NCBI GenBank assembly: GCA_002841945.1
Contig: PHBI01000064.1
Coordinates: 1 to 39,800 of the forward strand
Length of the DNA stretch: 39,800 bases
Direction: 5' to 3'
Origin: Deltaproteobacteria bacterium HGW-Deltaproteobacteria-14
GTDB taxonomy: Bacteria > Myxococcota_A > UBA9042 > PHBI01
The notes under the pieces were generated by a model. The model did not search any database. It had not been told where the DNA came from and was given only the letters and a program-made list of their open reading frames with translations. How positions within the stretch are numbered: position 1 is the stretch's first letter; the number at the start of each line of letters is the position of its first letter. Shown one piece after another: positions 7,364 to 14,657 of the stretch. The position numbers and the translations under genes were made by a program.

Positions 7364-8334
7364 CGCGGCGGGTGCTGGTCACGGGCGGCTTCGGCTACCT
7401 CGGCGGCCGGGTGGTCGCCGAGCTGGCGGCGGCCCCTGACACCGAGGTCATCGTGACGTCGCGGGGCGGGGAGTGGCCCGCGGACTACCCGCGCGACGGG
7501 CTCGACAACGTGCGGGTCGTCGCCCTCGACCTGGCGCGCCTGGCGCCAGCGGAGCTGTGCGCAGGGGTGACCGAGGTCGTGCACCTCGCCGCGGCCAACG
7601 AGATCGTGAGCGGCCTCGAGCCCGCCGTCGCGGTCGACGTGACGACCACCGGCACGGTGCGGGTCCTCGAGCGCGCGCTCGAGGCGGGCGTTCGGCGCTT
7701 CGTCTACCTGTCGACGGCGCACATCTACGGCGCGCCCCTGGCCGGCCACCTGACCGAGCAAGCGCTGCCGCGGCCGGGGCACCCCTACGCCATCACCCAC
7801 CGCGCGGCCGAGGACTTCGTGCTGGCGGCGGCCGACCGCGGGGCCATCGAGGCGGTCGTGGTGCGCCTCTCGAACGCGTTCGGCTGGCCGGTGTGGGCCG
7901 GGGTCGACCGCTGGACGCTGCTGGTCAACGACCTGTGCCGCCAGGCGGTCGTCGACCGGGCGCTGGTGCTGCGCTCGTCGGGGGCGCAGGAGCGCGACTT
8001 CATCTGCCTCGGCGACGCGGCGCGGGCCATCCGGCACCTCCTCGAGGTGTCGGCCTCGGCGCTCGGCGACGGCATCTTCAACCTGGGCGGGCGGGCGACC
8101 ACGCGCATCCTGGACATGGCGGAGCGGGTGCGAGCGCGGAGCGCCGCGGTGCTGGGGTTCACGCCGACGCTCTCGGTGGGGGCCGATCCCGGGGGCACGG
8201 CGCCGCCCCCGCTCGACTACGACTGTGGTCGGCTGGCCGCGACGGGCTTTCACTGGCGGGGCGACAGCGACGGTGAGATCGACGGCCTGCTGCGGCTGTG
8301 CGAGCGGGCGTTCAGCGAGGCGGCGGCGACGTGA
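7360..8334 (+). CDS. NAD(P)-dependent nucleotide-sugar epimerase/reductase (SDR)
   Basis: A 324-residue extended SDR. The Rossmann motif VTGGFGYLGG is at residues 7-16, HLAAANE at 85-91, the active-site strand VYLSTAHIYG at 115-124, and ERDFICLGDAARA, like the C-terminal part of paratose or abequose synthases, follows. The usual YxxxK pair reads Tyr143-AIT-His147, so the catalytic Lys is His. It follows the RmlC-like gene with an ATGA overlap and most probably reduces the 4-keto group of the CDP-6-deoxyhexose, finishing the activated sugar. No RfbH-type 3-dehydratase is present, so a 3,6-dideoxy sugar is unlikely. The exact product cannot be read from sequence. Confidence 0.85.
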   Translation: MTRRVLVTGGFGYLGGRVVAELAAAPDTEVIVTSRGGEWPADYPRDGLDNVRVVALDLARLAPAELCAGVTEVVHLAAANEIVSGLEPAVAVDVTTTGTVRVLERALEAGVRRFVYLSTAHIYGAPLAGHLTEQALPRPGHPYAITHRAAEDFVLAAADRGAIEAVVVRLSNAFGWPVWAGVDRWTLLVNDLCRQAVVDRALVLRSSGAQERDFICLGDAARAIRHLLEVSASALGDGIFNLGGRATTRILDMAERVRARSAAVLGFTPTLSVGADPGGTAPPPLDYDCGRLAATGFHWRGDSDGEIDGLLRLCERAFSEAAAT

Positions 8335-9500
8335 TCGACGTCCTGGCGATCGCGCCCGCCGCGTTCACCGGGGTGAACCGGGCGGTGTACCGGGAGCTGG
8401 TGCGGCGCGGCTGGTCGGTCGAGATCGTCATCCCGACCGAGATGACGTTCTCCGGGGGCGGGACGCGGGCGCCGCAGCCGGCGACGGCCCAGGACCCGCC
8501 GCTGCATCTGCTGGCGCCGACGCCGGGGAACAAGCGCCTGGCGAGCTTTCAGGGGCTGTGGCGGCTGCTCGAGGCGCGCCGCCCGCGGCTGGTCTTGCTC
8601 GACGGCGACCCGAACAGCCGCACGGCGGTGGAGGCCGGCGCGTGGGCGCGGCTCAGGGGGGCGCGGCTCGTGTGCCAGTCGTGCGAGAACCTGACGCGGC
8701 GACTCGTGCCTTCGGCGCGGCGCGCGGGGTGGCGCGGGGCGGCCGGGTCGGTCGTGACCGGGGCGCTCGGGGTGCTGGCGCGCCCGAACGTCGACCACGT
8801 CTTCGTCATCAGCGCCGACGGCGAGCGGGTCCTGCGCGAGCAGGGGTATCGGCGGGTGTCGAAGATCCCGCTCGGCTTCGACCCGGCGCTCTTTCGGCCC
8901 GACCCGGCGCTGCGCGAGGCGACCCGGGCGCGGCTCGGCCTCACCGAGGTGACGGTCGCGTACTTCGGGCGGGTGGCCGAGTCCAAGGGGGTGCACCTGC
9001 TCGTCGCGGCGCTCGGCGGGCTGAAGCACCGGCCCTTTCAGCTGCTGCTCGACGCGTTCGGGACCTACCGCGAGCCCTACGAGGAGCGGCTGACGGGGCT
9101 CTTGACCGAGCACGGCCTCGACGATCGGGTGGTCCGCTTCGACGCGAGCCACAGCGAGATGCCGGCCTACATGAACGCGGCGGACGTCGTGGCGCTGCCG
9201 TCGCTGTCGACGCCCACGTGGAAGGAGCAGTACGGCCGCGTGGCGCCCGAGGCGATGGCGTGCGGCTGCGCGGTCGTCGCGGCGCGCAGCGGGGCCCTGC
9301 CCGAGCTCGTCGGCGACGGCGGCGTCATCGTCCCCGAGGGCGACGTCCCGGCCCTGCGCGCCGCGATCGAGGCGCTGATGCTCGACCCGGCCCGCCGCCA
9401 GGCCCTCGGCGTGGTCGCCGCCGCCCGCGCCCACGCCCAGCTCGACCTCACCCGCCAGGCCGACCTGATGGAGCGCGTGTTTCAGGACCTCCTCGCGTAG
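8331..9500 (+). CDS. glycosyltransferase family 4 protein
   Basis: A 389-residue GT-B glycosyltransferase with a C-terminal GT4 domain. AYFGRVAESKGVHLLVAAL marks the donor-phosphate-binding region, and the EX7E motif is EQYGRVAPE, followed by AMACGCAVVAARSGALPELV. The start is a GTG overlapping the upstream SDR stop (GTGA). It ends the CDP-deoxyhexose operon and probably transfers that sugar, or a neighbouring one, to a lipid-linked repeat unit at the cytoplasmic membrane face. It converges on the leftward operon; the 90 bases after its stop contain no strong terminator. Confidence 0.88.
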   Translation: MIDVLAIAPAAFTGVNRAVYRELVRRGWSVEIVIPTEMTFSGGGTRAPQPATAQDPPLHLLAPTPGNKRLASFQGLWRLLEARRPRLVLLDGDPNSRTAVEAGAWARLRGARLVCQSCENLTRRLVPSARRAGWRGAAGSVVTGALGVLARPNVDHVFVISADGERVLREQGYRRVSKIPLGFDPALFRPDPALREATRARLGLTEVTVAYFGRVAESKGVHLLVAALGGLKHRPFQLLLDAFGTYREPYEERLTGLLTEHGLDDRVVRFDASHSEMPAYMNAADVVALPSLSTPTWKEQYGRVAPEAMACGCAVVAARSGALPELVGDGGVIVPEGDVPALRAAIEALMLDPARRQALGVVAAARAHAQLDLTRQADLMERVFQDLLA

Positions 9501-9590
9501 GCAACGGCGTCGAGCTCGAGAGCGTCGACCTCGTCACGACCTTCGACGCGATCTACGCCGGGGTCACCCTCGACGCCGCCACGGCGTAGC

Positions 9591-10673
9591 TCAGGCGCCG
9601 AGCGTCAGGGTCAGGACCCGCTCGGCCCAGTCGGTGTAGGTGTGCGAGCGCGCCACCCGGTAGCCGGCCTCGGCGATGCGGGCGCGTGCCGCGGGGTCGG
9701 CGAGGTAGCGGCGGACCTTGACGCACAGCTCCTCGGGGGTCGCGAAGTCGTCGCAGGCCTCGCCCACCGGGAACAGCGCCGCGGCCTCGGCGCTTCGCTC
9801 ATGCAGCATGAAGCCGCCAGCGCACGGGATCTCGAACGTCCGCATGTTGTGGGCGTGCTTATTTTGCGCTCGCAAGATGTTCACGTGCACGGCGCCGCCG
9901 GCCACCGCCTGGGACATCTCGCGCCCCATCAGGGCGCGCCGGCGCCACGCCTTCAGCAGCGCCGGGTCCTTGCAGTGCGTATCCCACGACCAGCCCCACA
10001 GCGCGAAGTCCACCCCGTCCAGCGCCGCGAGCGCCGCCAACCAGCGCTCGCGGTCCGGGTCCCAGGTGCCGATGAACACGACCTCGGCCTTGAGCTCGTC
10101 GGGGACCTCCGACGGCTCCACCCGCGGGTGCAGCTCCGGGTCGCACGCGAACGGCACGTAATGCACCTCCCGCGCGCCCGCCGCCCGCGCCCGCCGCACC
10201 AGGTCCTCGGACCACGTCAGGTACACGTCCGCCTGGCGCAGCTGGACACCGGCCCGCCGGTGCGCCGGCCCCCCGCGGCGCTTGAGCAGCACCCGCCGCC
10301 CGGTGTTGAACGGGTCGTCGGGGTGAAACGCCGCCACCCGGGCCTTCGTCACCAGCTTGATGGCGCGGTACGCGGCCGCCGTGAGCTCGTCGGTCTTGAT
10401 GAAGAGCGCCAGATCCGGCTTCAGCCGCGCCAGCTCCCGCACCAGGAGCGCGTCCGACAGCGGGCGCACCGCCTCGGTCGCGACGTCGTAGATGAGCCCC
10501 GACGCGCGCCCCCCGTAGCGCCGCAGCTCCCGCGTCAGCCCGCCGTAGCGCACCAGCGTCACGTCGACCCCGAGCGCCTCGAAGCCCCGCACCACCGACT
10601 CGGACATCCCGCCCGCGTCCCGATGCTGCGTCACCACCGCGACCCGCGGCCCGCCGCGCCCCGTCCCCGTCAT
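9591..10673 (-). CDS. CgeB-like glycosyltransferase
   Basis: A 360-residue protein of the CgeB/spore-maturation-type glycosyltransferase group. The N-terminal half begins PRVAVVTQHRDAGGMSESVV, and AAFHPDDPFN is in the middle. The C-terminal half has VVFIGTWDPDRERWLAAL, VNILRAQNKHAHNMRTFE, GGFMLHERSAEAAALFP and ATPEELCVKVRRYL, the usual end of this family. The ATG at 10673 is preceded by AAGGAG seven bases away; a longer upstream reading has no support. It is last in the leftward carbamoyltransferase operon, 20 bases after the methyltransferase gene. Donor and acceptor are unknown. A short AT-rich stretch around 9855-9880 encodes the LRAQNK part. Confidence 0.8.
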   Translation of the reverse strand: MTGTGRGGPRVAVVTQHRDAGGMSESVVRGFEALGVDVTLVRYGGLTRELRRYGGRASGLIYDVATEAVRPLSDALLVRELARLKPDLALFIKTDELTAAAYRAIKLVTKARVAAFHPDDPFNTGRRVLLKRRGGPAHRRAGVQLRQADVYLTWSEDLVRRARAAGAREVHYVPFACDPELHPRVEPSEVPDELKAEVVFIGTWDPDRERWLAALAALDGVDFALWGWSWDTHCKDPALLKAWRRRALMGREMSQAVAGGAVHVNILRAQNKHAHNMRTFEIPCAGGFMLHERSAEAAALFPVGEACDDFATPEELCVKVRRYLADPAARARIAEAGYRVARSHTYTDWAERVLTLTLGA

Positions 10674-10693
10674 GCCTCGCTCCTTGGGCGGGT

Positions 10694-11446
10694 TCACGCG
10701 TCCCGCAGCGCGCAGACCAACACCTGGGGCGCCGTCAGCAGCGACCCCGTCCACGCCGCCAGCGCCGGCGGCGTCGCCGACCGCGGCCCCAGCGGCACCG
10801 TGTACACCCGGTCCGCCCACGCCTCGAGCGCCGGCAGATCGTCGAAGACGCTGTAGCTGTAGCTGACCCCGTCGCCCTCGCTGTACTGATACCCCTTACC
10901 CCGGGTCTTCACGAGGTTCGCGAGCGGCCACAGCCGCGCTCCATAGAGCCCGAGCTTCACGAGCCGCGCGGCGAGCCGCCCCTGGCCGAAGCGGTTGGAG
11001 TCCGACAGAAACACCGCCCGCCGCGCCACCCGCAGCATCTCGCCCACGACCACCCGCGGCGTCTTCACGTGGTGGAGCATCCCGGTCTCGACCACCACGT
11101 CGAAGCTCCGGTCGGGGTAGGGCAGGGCGCGCCCGTCGCCGACCCGCAGGACGTCCTCGGGGAGCCCCTTGGCGTGCCCGTGGGCGACCAGCTCCGCCAC
11201 CGGCTCGATCCCCGCGACCCGCTCGAGCCCGCCCTCCTCCAGCAGCCGCGCCACCGTGCGCCCGGTCCCCGCCCCGACGTCCAGCGCGCTCGTCAGCCCG
11301 AGGGCCGCGATGACCTGCAGCACGTGGTCGAGGGCCGCGTTGTGGGCGTCGTCCGCGTGGACGTGCGCCGCGTCGTAGCCCGCCGCCGTCTGCGCGTAGT
11401 AGGCCCGCTGCCTGGCCTCGTCGTCGCCCTGGCCTCGCTCGCTCAT
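10694..11446 (-). CDS. class I SAM-dependent methyltransferase
   Basis: A 250-residue Methyltransf_11/25-type enzyme. RAYYAQTAAGYD precedes the fold, motif I is ALDVGAGTGRTVARLL, the acidic loop is AGIEPVAEL, and DRSFDVVVETGMLHHV is the post-II motif, followed by EMLRVARRAVFLSDSNRFG. The ATG overlaps the stop of the upstream glycosyltransferase (ATGA). In a glycan operon it probably methylates a sugar or sugar nucleotide. It carries no motif that fixes N-, O- or C-methylation. Confidence 0.85.
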   Translation of the reverse strand: MSERGQGDDEARQRAYYAQTAAGYDAAHVHADDAHNAALDHVLQVIAALGLTSALDVGAGTGRTVARLLEEGGLERVAGIEPVAELVAHGHAKGLPEDVLRVGDGRALPYPDRSFDVVVETGMLHHVKTPRVVVGEMLRVARRAVFLSDSNRFGQGRLAARLVKLGLYGARLWPLANLVKTRGKGYQYSEGDGVSYSYSVFDDLPALEAWADRVYTVPLGPRSATPPALAAWTGSLLTAPQVLVCALRDA

Positions 11447-12642
11447 CCGCACAGCTCCTTGAGGTTGTCGTCCCACCGCTCCGCGTAGCCGCGCCACGAC
11501 AGCGCGTGCCGCCCCTCGCCCAGGGCGTCCCGCGCGCCGTCCACGAGCCGCGGCGGGCGCTCGAGCGCTGCGTCCAGGGCCGCCGCCAGCGCCTCCGGAT
11601 CCTCCGGCGGCACCACCGACACCGCCTCGGGGTCCGCCAGGTAGTCTCGCAGATCCTCGCCGCCGGTGCGCGTCGTGCACACGAGCGGCAGCCCGCTCGC
11701 CAGCGCCTGGAGCTGCACCACCGCCATCCCCTCCTGCCGCGACGCCAGCGCGAACACGTTCGCCTCGCCGTAGCGCCGCCACAGCTCCGCCTGCGACAAG
11801 AACCCCGCGGCGAGAAACCGCGCCTCCCGCGGCACCGGCACGTCGACCACCGCCCCGCAGTGGACGAGCTCCACCGGGCGCTCGCGGTCGAGCCGCCGCC
11901 ACGCCTCGACCAGCACGTCGGCGCCCTTCTGCAGGCTCCACGAGCCCGCCATCACGATCCGCCGCGTCCCCGCGGGCGGCGGCGGCGTCGGCCGGAAGCG
12001 CGCGATGTCGGTGCCGAAGGGGTTGCGCAGGAGCCGCGCCTCGGGCACGCCGCGGGCCACGAACGACCGCACCACGTGCCGCGCCGGGACCGAGATCCGG
12101 TCGGCCACCTCGTACTCGGCGAGCTCCCGCTCGACCGTCCAGCGCGGGACCACCAGCTCCGGGCGGCGACCGCTCGGGTCCAGCGCCGCCAGGATCTCGC
12201 GCTGCGCCAGGATGTGCTGGCTCGACCGCTCGACGATCGCGACGGCCCCGAAGCGCCGCCGCGCCCGCTGCAGCGTCCGCAGGCTCAGCCCCGACATCCC
12301 GATGACCACGTCGCACGGCCCGAGCGCCGCCGCCGCCGACAGGTCCACCGCCTCCCCCACCGCCCGCGCGGCCGCCTCTCGCAATCGCGAAGAGCGCATC
12401 GCCCGACGAGCCGCGAGGACCGCCCCAGCGGCGATCGGTCCGAGCCAGCGCGAGTGCGAGATCGGGACCCCCATGCGCCGCGTCTGCCACGGCGGCAGGG
12501 GCGAGTAGAGGGTCACGTCGTGCCCGAGCGCGAGCAGCTCGCGCGCGAGGTCGACGACGTGGAACCTCCCCGGGGTGACGATCGCGATCCGCAGCCGGCG
12601 TCCGCCGCCGCTACTCGTCCTTCTGGAGGAAGAAGTTTCCAA
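11443..12642 (-). CDS. glycosyltransferase family 4 protein
   Basis: A GT-B glycosyltransferase of about 390-399 residues. RIAIVTPGRFHVVDLARELL forms the N-terminal strand-helix, IVMAGSWSLQKGADVLVEAW the donor-binding segment, and EGMAVVQLQALASGLPLVC the EX7E region, where the second Glu is Gln. GGEDLRDYL follows. The start is uncertain: the frame opens with TTG at 12642, overlapping the carbamoyltransferase end by 32 bases, and no ATG or GTG exists before the LRIAIV strand, so initiation may be coupled to the upstream gene. It probably adds a sugar to the glycan repeat unit. Confidence 0.82.
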   Translation of the reverse strand: METSSSRRTSSGGGRRLRIAIVTPGRFHVVDLARELLALGHDVTLYSPLPPWQTRRMGVPISHSRWLGPIAAGAVLAARRAMRSSRLREAAARAVGEAVDLSAAAALGPCDVVIGMSGLSLRTLQRARRRFGAVAIVERSSQHILAQREILAALDPSGRRPELVVPRWTVERELAEYEVADRISVPARHVVRSFVARGVPEARLLRNPFGTDIARFRPTPPPPAGTRRIVMAGSWSLQKGADVLVEAWRRLDRERPVELVHCGAVVDVPVPREARFLAAGFLSQAELWRRYGEANVFALASRQEGMAVVQLQALASGLPLVCTTRTGGEDLRDYLADPEAVSVVPPEDPEALAAALDAALERPPRLVDGARDALGEGRHALSWRGYAERWDDNLKELCG

Positions 12643-14371
12643 TCGCCAGGCACTCCATGCGCGTGCGCAGGTAGCAGTCGATCGCCTCGTCCGGGGTACA
12701 CACGATGGGCTCGTTCTCGTTGAACGAGGTGTTGAGCACCACCGGGATGCCGGTCTCGCGCTCGAAGGCCGAGATGACCTTGTGATAGCGCGGGTTCGCG
12801 GTGGCGCTGACGGTCTGCAGGCGCCCGGTGTGGTCGACGTGGTCGGTCGCCGCGAGGTGCTCGCGGTTGTCGGGCAGCGTGCCGTAGACCAGCATCATGA
12901 ACGGCGACGGGTGGTCGTGGTCGAAGTAGTCGCCGGTGCGCTCCTCGAGGATCGACGGCGCGAACGGCCGGAACGGCTCGCGGTGCTTCACCCGCGCGTT
13001 CAGGATGTCCTTCATGCCGGCGTAGCCCGGGTGCGCCAGGATCGAGCGCGCGCCGAGCGCCCGCGGGCCCCACTCCATGCGCCCCTGGAACCACCCGAGG
13101 ACCTTGCCCTGGGCCAGCCGCTGCGCCGCGTGGGCGTCGATCTCGTCGTCGCTCAGGCGCACCGCCTGGTCGGCGACGCCGGCTCGCTGCAGTGCAGCGT
13201 GGATCTCGTCGTTGTCATACTCGTTGCCGAGATAGGCATGGTGCAATGCAGCGACGCGGGGGTTGCCGAGGGTCAGGTTGTGGACGAAGTAGGCCGCGCC
13301 GAAGGCGGTCCCGTCGTCGGTCGCCGCCGGGTGCGCGTAGAAGCGCTTGAACGGCGTGTAGGTCAGCGCCTTGCCGTTGGCGACCGAGTTCAGCGCGACC
13401 CCGCCGGCCACGCACAGGGCGTCGGTCCCGGTGGCGCGCGCGAGGTGGCGCAGGATGTGGAAGTAGACCTCCTCGAGCCGCGCCTGGAGCGAGAACGCGA
13501 GGTCGTGGTCGCGCTCGGTGACGGCGCCGCCGCGCACGCGGGGCGGCCCGAAGCGCTCGACGAGGGCGTCGGAGTAGAGGCGCGCGACGGTCGGGTAGCC
13601 GGTCTCGTCGGCGCTGTAGTCGACGCCCTCGGTGTGGTGGATGAAGTAGTCGAGGTTGAGGCTGAACTGCCCGTCGTCCTCGAGGCGCACGATGTCGCGC
13701 ATGTCCTCGAGGTAGGTCGGCTGGCCGTAGGGGGCGAGCCCCATGACCTTGCCCTCGTCGCCGTAGCGGTCGTAGCCGATGAGCTGGCAGATGGCGGTGT
13801 AGAAGATGCCGAGCGAGTGCGGGAAGTAGGTGCGGTCGAGGACCTTGAAGCGGTTGCCCTCGCCGACCGCCGTGACCATCGACGCGAAGTCTCCCATGCC
13901 GTCGATCGACAGGATGGCGGCCTTGTCGAAGTCGCTCGTCAAGAACGTGCTGGCGATGTGGCAGAGGTGGTGCTCGATGTGGTGGACCTTGGCGCCGAGG
14001 CGCTCGCGCGGGATCTCGCAGGCCTGGGCCACCAGCTCCGGGATGTCCTTGATGTTGGCGCGGTTCTCGAGGCGCTGGCGGGCGAGCTTCGGCAGGCGCG
14101 TCAGGTTCTTCAGGCTGAAGCCGATCTTCTGCGCGACGTTCGCCTTCGAGTCGCGCCCGATCGCGAGGTGGTCGACCTGCTCGATGGTGATGCCGCCCAT
14201 CTCGAGGAGCTTGCGGATGGCCATCTTCGGGAAGCCCGCGTAGTGCTTGACCCGGTTGAGGCGCTCCTCGGCGATGGCGCCGACGACCTCACCGTCCTTC
14301 AGGAGCACCGCGGCGGCGTCGGCGTGAAAGGCGTTGATTCCCAGGATGTACGTAGGCAAGTCGGTCTCCAT
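12611..14371 (-). CDS. carbamoyltransferase, NodU/CmcH family
   Basis: A 586-residue O-carbamoyltransferase. The N-terminal Kae1-like ASKHA domain starts GINAFHADAAAVLLKDGEVV and includes EERLNRVKH, HIEHHLCHIASTF (His131-His138 region, metal and adenylate site) and ILSIDGMGD. A C-terminal domain has GPRALGARSILAHP and VVLNTSFNENEPIVCTP. In this family carbamoyl phosphate and ATP give a carbamoyl-adenylate that modifies a hydroxyl, here probably of a sugar. The ATG at 14371 fits the conserved N-terminus; an in-frame ATG at 14458 would add 29 residues without family support. It is first in a four-gene leftward operon. An AT-richer patch with two small palindromes (13186-13198 and 13242-13250) lies inside the gene. 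Confidence 0.93.
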   Translation of the reverse strand: METDLPTYILGINAFHADAAAVLLKDGEVVGAIAEERLNRVKHYAGFPKMAIRKLLEMGGITIEQVDHLAIGRDSKANVAQKIGFSLKNLTRLPKLARQRLENRANIKDIPELVAQACEIPRERLGAKVHHIEHHLCHIASTFLTSDFDKAAILSIDGMGDFASMVTAVGEGNRFKVLDRTYFPHSLGIFYTAICQLIGYDRYGDEGKVMGLAPYGQPTYLEDMRDIVRLEDDGQFSLNLDYFIHHTEGVDYSADETGYPTVARLYSDALVERFGPPRVRGGAVTERDHDLAFSLQARLEEVYFHILRHLARATGTDALCVAGGVALNSVANGKALTYTPFKRFYAHPAATDDGTAFGAAYFVHNLTLGNPRVAALHHAYLGNEYDNDEIHAALQRAGVADQAVRLSDDEIDAHAAQRLAQGKVLGWFQGRMEWGPRALGARSILAHPGYAGMKDILNARVKHREPFRPFAPSILEERTGDYFDHDHPSPFMMLVYGTLPDNREHLAATDHVDHTGRLQTVSATANPRYHKVISAFERETGIPVVLNTSFNENEPIVCTPDEAIDCYLRTRMECLAIGNFFLQKDE

Positions 14372-14475
14372 CGAAACAGCGTCCCCCGCGCCCCGCACCG
14401 GGCTGGCGGCGGTCATTTTGGCAGCCGGTGTGTTGAGCGCCGCGGCCGGATTGATCATCGCGCGCCGTGCGCGGG

Positions 14476-14504
14476 ACCTTAATGAACGGGCCGCGGGTCG
14501 GCAA
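14476..14504 (-). promoter_or_regulatory. candidate promoter of the carbamoyltransferase operon
   Basis: On the minus strand TTGCCG (14499-14504) is followed after 17 bases by TAAGGT (14476-14481), about 105 bases upstream of the ATG at 14371. The form resembles the stronger ffh promoter in this window. For the rightward gene at 14658, a weak TTGGGA (14533-14538) and TAGGCT (14557-14562) pair with 18-base spacing is the best I can see in the 14372-14657 gap. Confidence 0.35.
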
Positions 14505-14657
14505 CTCCCCAGTGGTCGGGGCGCGCGGTGGATTGGGAACTTCGGGCGTCACCGTGTAGGCTAGCCCGACGTCGTCGCGTTCGGGACCCCGCTCTCCGAC
14601 AGCGACGTCCGCGGCGTGGGGGGCCGCGCCGCCAGCACACCTCCGGGGAGAGACGAG

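Noticed and set aside
9501..9590. A terminator between the convergent glycosyltransferase genes
   Set aside because: Only a short, interrupted GTCGA/TCGAC pairing is visible, too weak to annotate.
4849..14459. The 9-mer TTGATCATC shared by 4849-4857 and 14451-14459, both upstream of leftward operons
   Set aside because: Only two copies are present. At 4849 it covers the chosen start codon and at 14451 it lies in a leader; without more examples a shared operator cannot be claimed.
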